A stretch of DNA of 7,358 bases, taken from the NCBI GenBank assembly GCA_007118445.1, contig SKRP01000170.1, positions 1 to 7,358 of the forward strand, given 5' to 3'. The notes beneath the pieces are model-generated. The model searched no databases. It was not told where the DNA came from and saw only the letters and a program-made list of their open reading frames with translations. Source of the stretch: Natronohydrobacter sp. (GTDB lineage Bacteria; Pseudomonadota; Alphaproteobacteria; Rhodobacterales; Rhodobacteraceae). Shown one piece after another: positions 6,116 through 7,358 of this stretch (its first letter is position 1; the number at the start of each line of letters is the position of its first letter). Both the position numbers and the translations under genes were made by a program.

Positions 6116-7236
6116 ATGATCAGCACCCTACATCGCCAAACTGCCGCTGCTCTGATCAATGAGGCCATCACTTCTGACGCGCAGCGGGCCAAAGCTTGAG
6201 CTGAGCTTGAAATCAGCGATCGTACATTGCGGCACTGGACAGAAGGCGGTCAAATACGTGCCGATCAGCGCGCCCTCGTGCCGCGCCCGGAACCGGCGAA
6301 CAAGCTGAGTGACGAAGGGCGCGCGACTATTCTAAGCCTCTGCAATTCCGCAGGGTTCGCAAGCCTTCCGCCCAGCCAGATCGTGCCGGAACTGGCCGAT
6401 CAGGGGCGATATCGGGCGTCTGAGTCCAGTTTCTACCGTATCCTGCACGCAGATGGGCAGCAGCATCATCGTGGCCAGAGCAGACCGCCGGTCCAGCGTA
6501 AGCCACCCACCAGCTACAAGGCCAGCGCGCCCTGCGAGGTTTGGACATGGGAGTGAGTGCGCGGCCCGGCAATGCCGGGATCAAACTGTCCGGGGGACAG
6601 ATTGAAGCGCCGAACACCTGGATGCCGGGGCCGGCCCTTGGCCTGTTCTTCCACCTCTACCTGATCGCCGACACCTTCAGCCGGAAGATCGTCGACTGGG
6701 AGGTGCATGCACGCGAAGGTGCGGAACTGGCCGCCGTCCTGATCCGGCAGGCCGCGCTGGCCGAGGGCTGCACCCTGCGTCCGCTTGTTCTTCATGCCGG
6801 CAATGGCAGCCCCATGAACGGCGCTACGATGAAAACCACCATGGAGAAACTGGGCATCATGGCGTCCTGCATCCGACTGCGCGTCAGCGATGACAACCCG
6901 TTCTCGGAGGCACCGTTGAGGACCTGCAAATACCGCCCGGACTTGCCGGTCAAGGGGTTTGCCACGAGGACTGATGCGCAGGCAAGGGTGAAATCCTCCG
7001 CCAGTTGGTATAATGGCGAGCACCGTCACAGCGCGATCTGCTTCGTTACGCCATCTACGCGCCACAATGAGCGTGACCACCAAACGCTCGCCAGCCGCGC
7101 CAGTCTCTATGCAAATGCCCGCGCGCAAAATCCGCCACAATGGTCAGGCAAAACGCGAAACTGGCAACCCGCCGGACCCGTCTGGCTCAATCCAGAAACC
7201 CAGATCGGTGCTCCTGAAATCAGAGACGCTGCATGA
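6116..7236 (+). pseudogene. IS3-family orfB (DDE integrase-type transposase), broken
   Basis: OrfB carries the catalytic rve domain. The ATG at 6116 opens MISTLHRQTAAALINEAITS. An in-frame TGA at 6197-6199 sits in AKA*AELEIS where relatives have a sense codon. The frame continues with LRHWTEGGQIRADQRALVPR, NKLSDEGRATIL, SLPPSQIVPELADQGRYRAS and ESSFYRILHADG to PCEVWTW at 6548-6550. Here DVTW should follow, giving the first catalytic Asp. Instead 65 bp of hairpin element intervene, and the protein resumes in another frame at 6616 with TWMPGPALGLFFHLYLIADT. The second catalytic Asp, expected in LVLHADNGSP, is Gly (codon 6799-6801, GGC). The Glu is kept (6907-6909) 36 codons later, the D(35)E spacing. 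The end is typical: WYNGEHRHSAICFVTP, ARAQNPPQWSGKTRNW, VWLNPE, stop at 7234-7236. The restored length is about 353 residues. The TTG that could open the 3' half would give no active protein. Confidence 0.88.
6551..6615 (+). repeat. Double-hairpin element, copy 2 (inside orfB catalytic core)
   Basis: A 65-bp segment directly after the Trp codon TGG of PCEVWTW, in place of the two codons for Asp-Val. Lead 6551-6564, which contains TGAGTGCGC; copy 1 has TGAGGCGC. Hairpin A is 6565-6579: perfect 6-bp stem CCCGGC and GCCGGG with loop AAT. Hairpin B is 6581-6605: arms TCAAACTGTCC and GGACAGATTGA around GGG, 10 of 11 pairs, one A-A mismatch. The tail 6606-6615 ends GCCGAAC. Because the flanking protein sequence PCEVWTW / TWMPGPA is from the conserved transposase core, this is clearly an intrusion: net +59 bp, with a frame change and an immediate TGA at 6554-6556. 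Confidence 0.82.
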
Positions 7237-7241
7237 AATCG

Positions 7242-7260
7242 GCGGACAACTTGTTTGACA
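7242..7260 (-). repeat. Right terminal inverted repeat of the IS3 element
   Basis: Read on the minus strand it is TGTCAAACAAGTTGTCCGC, matching the left end at 16 of 19 positions. It begins 5 bases after the orfB stop codon, the usual tight packing of an IS. Confidence 0.85.
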
Positions 7261-7358
7261 AACATCGCAGCCGGGAAACTCCAACCCCCATCGAGCCGTC
7301 CAAGTGGACGCCCATTTTGCCGTCTCTCTCCAAATCCAACACCTCCGCTGCCCATATG
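7261..7358. other. Unassigned sequence right of the IS3 element
   Basis: Ninety-eight bases to the window edge. No recognisable gene, RNA, hairpin or continuation of the IS110 fragment is seen. A short minus-strand frame crosses it into the IS end but has no family signature. It may be the edge of a further mobile-element remnant, but nothing here proves that. Confidence 0.4.

Larger units (their letters stand above)
5564..6119 (+). pseudogene. IS3-family orfA (HTH transposase subunit), frameshifted and interrupted
   Basis: OrfA of an IS3 element supplies the DNA-binding helix-turn-helix part of the transposase. From the GTG at 5599 the frame reads LKRMLPPNNMAIRQLSHEE, VSEVPLHKWRAAAR (the recognition-helix region), GPEGWSSHDKF, LAEYCRKRGLYPAQ, a charged coiled-coil-like stretch (KDLERQLARKKKALTKAAAL) and LRKKAAAIW. 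The probable true start is the ATG at 5564 (MIWDIN). Adding one C in the CC run at about 5581-5582 joins MIWDIN to PERKAAVLKRM, so a single-base deletion has broken the frame, leaving TGA at 5600-5602. The frame reaches Trp at 6040-6042. The next 65 bp are a foreign hairpin element, after which 6108-6119 (GAG GAC GTA TGA) looks like the original C-terminus overlapping the orfB start ATG. The restored protein would be about 165 residues. Confidence 0.8.
5503..7260 (+). mobile_element. Defective IS3-family insertion sequence with both ends
   Basis: A complete but decayed element bounded by imperfect terminal inverted repeats that begin TGTCA, with two consecutive overlapping-type transposase frames (orfA, orfB) on the plus strand. 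OrfB has the rve/DDE core with the D(35)E spacing of the IS3 family. The element measures 1758 bp, of which about 118 bp come from the two hairpin-bearing insertions at 6043-6107 and 6551-6615; the ancestral form was therefore about 1.64 kb. It carries a one-base deletion in orfA, a nonsense codon in orfB, loss of two of the three catalytic residues and no visible target-site duplication (CAG before, AAC after). It cannot encode its own active transposase, though its ends might still be recognised by a related enzyme supplied in trans. Confidence 0.85.

Noticed and set aside
6541..6615. Start of a new gene at TTG 6541 reading through the hairpin element into the orfB 3' half
   Set aside because: The frame is open only because the element happens to lack stops in that phase. 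The downstream protein is the 3' part of the interrupted transposase and lacks two catalytic Asp residues.
6514..7355. Minus-strand open frames of 208 and 82 codons across the IS right half
   Set aside because: Antisense to orfB, whose conserved transposase motifs are on the plus strand; no motif seen in the minus frames.
1..7358. CRISPR array, tRNA, rRNA, toxin-antitoxin or defence genes
   Set aside because: I looked for regularly spaced repeats, tRNA arm patterns and small paired genes and saw none in either strand.

Overview
The window is GC-rich (by eye well above 60%) and looks like an alphaproteobacterial, probably Rhodobacteraceae/Roseobacter-type, chromosome. The evidence for this is the codon use, the kind of genes present (a Dcp-type peptidase, a dimethylglycine/sarcosine-dehydrogenase-like flavoprotein, an extended SDR) and the style of the insertion sequences. 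The assignment to a clade is inference from protein resemblance, not from a search.

Left part (1-4931), three intact housekeeping or catabolic genes. A peptidyl-dipeptidase Dcp gene runs leftward off the window edge, with its zinc motif HEFGH just inside the edge. It is divergent from an NAD-dependent epimerase/dehydratase (extended SDR) at 1548-2438, across a 120-bp shared upstream region that holds a small inverted repeat. The SDR is convergent, with only 6 bp between stop codons, with a large flavoenzyme gene at 2445-4931. That enzyme has an FAD-dependent DAO domain followed by a folate-binding GcvT module, a design that oxidatively demethylates N-methylated glycines and hands the one-carbon unit to tetrahydrofolate.

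Right part (4932-7358), an insertion-sequence graveyard. After 218 bp with no recognisable gene comes a truncated IS110-family transposase fragment with an internal stop (about 5150-5502). It abuts a nearly full-length but dead IS3-family element (5503-7260). This element has recognisable 19-bp terminal inverted repeats (16 of 19 matching), an orfA with a one-base deletion near its start, an A6G heptamer placed for -1 frameshifting, and an orfB with a nonsense codon and a lost catalytic Asp. The last 98 bp hold nothing I can name.

The most interesting signal lies inside the IS3 element. Two 65-bp segments (6043-6107 and 6551-6615) interrupt the two transposase frames, each directly after a TGG Trp codon. 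They resemble one another: about 70% identity over their last 50 bases, in the same orientation. Both have the same two-hairpin architecture: a 15-base hairpin, then a 25-base hairpin with 11-base arms and a GGG loop, then a 10-base tail ending GCCGAAC. Several differences between the copies are compensated base-pair changes. One copy sits at the orfA/orfB junction and the other replaces the codon for the first catalytic Asp of the DDE triad. This looks like a small palindromic, possibly mobile or RNA-structured element that has entered protein-coding sequence at least twice. I cannot say from the sequence alone whether it is already described.
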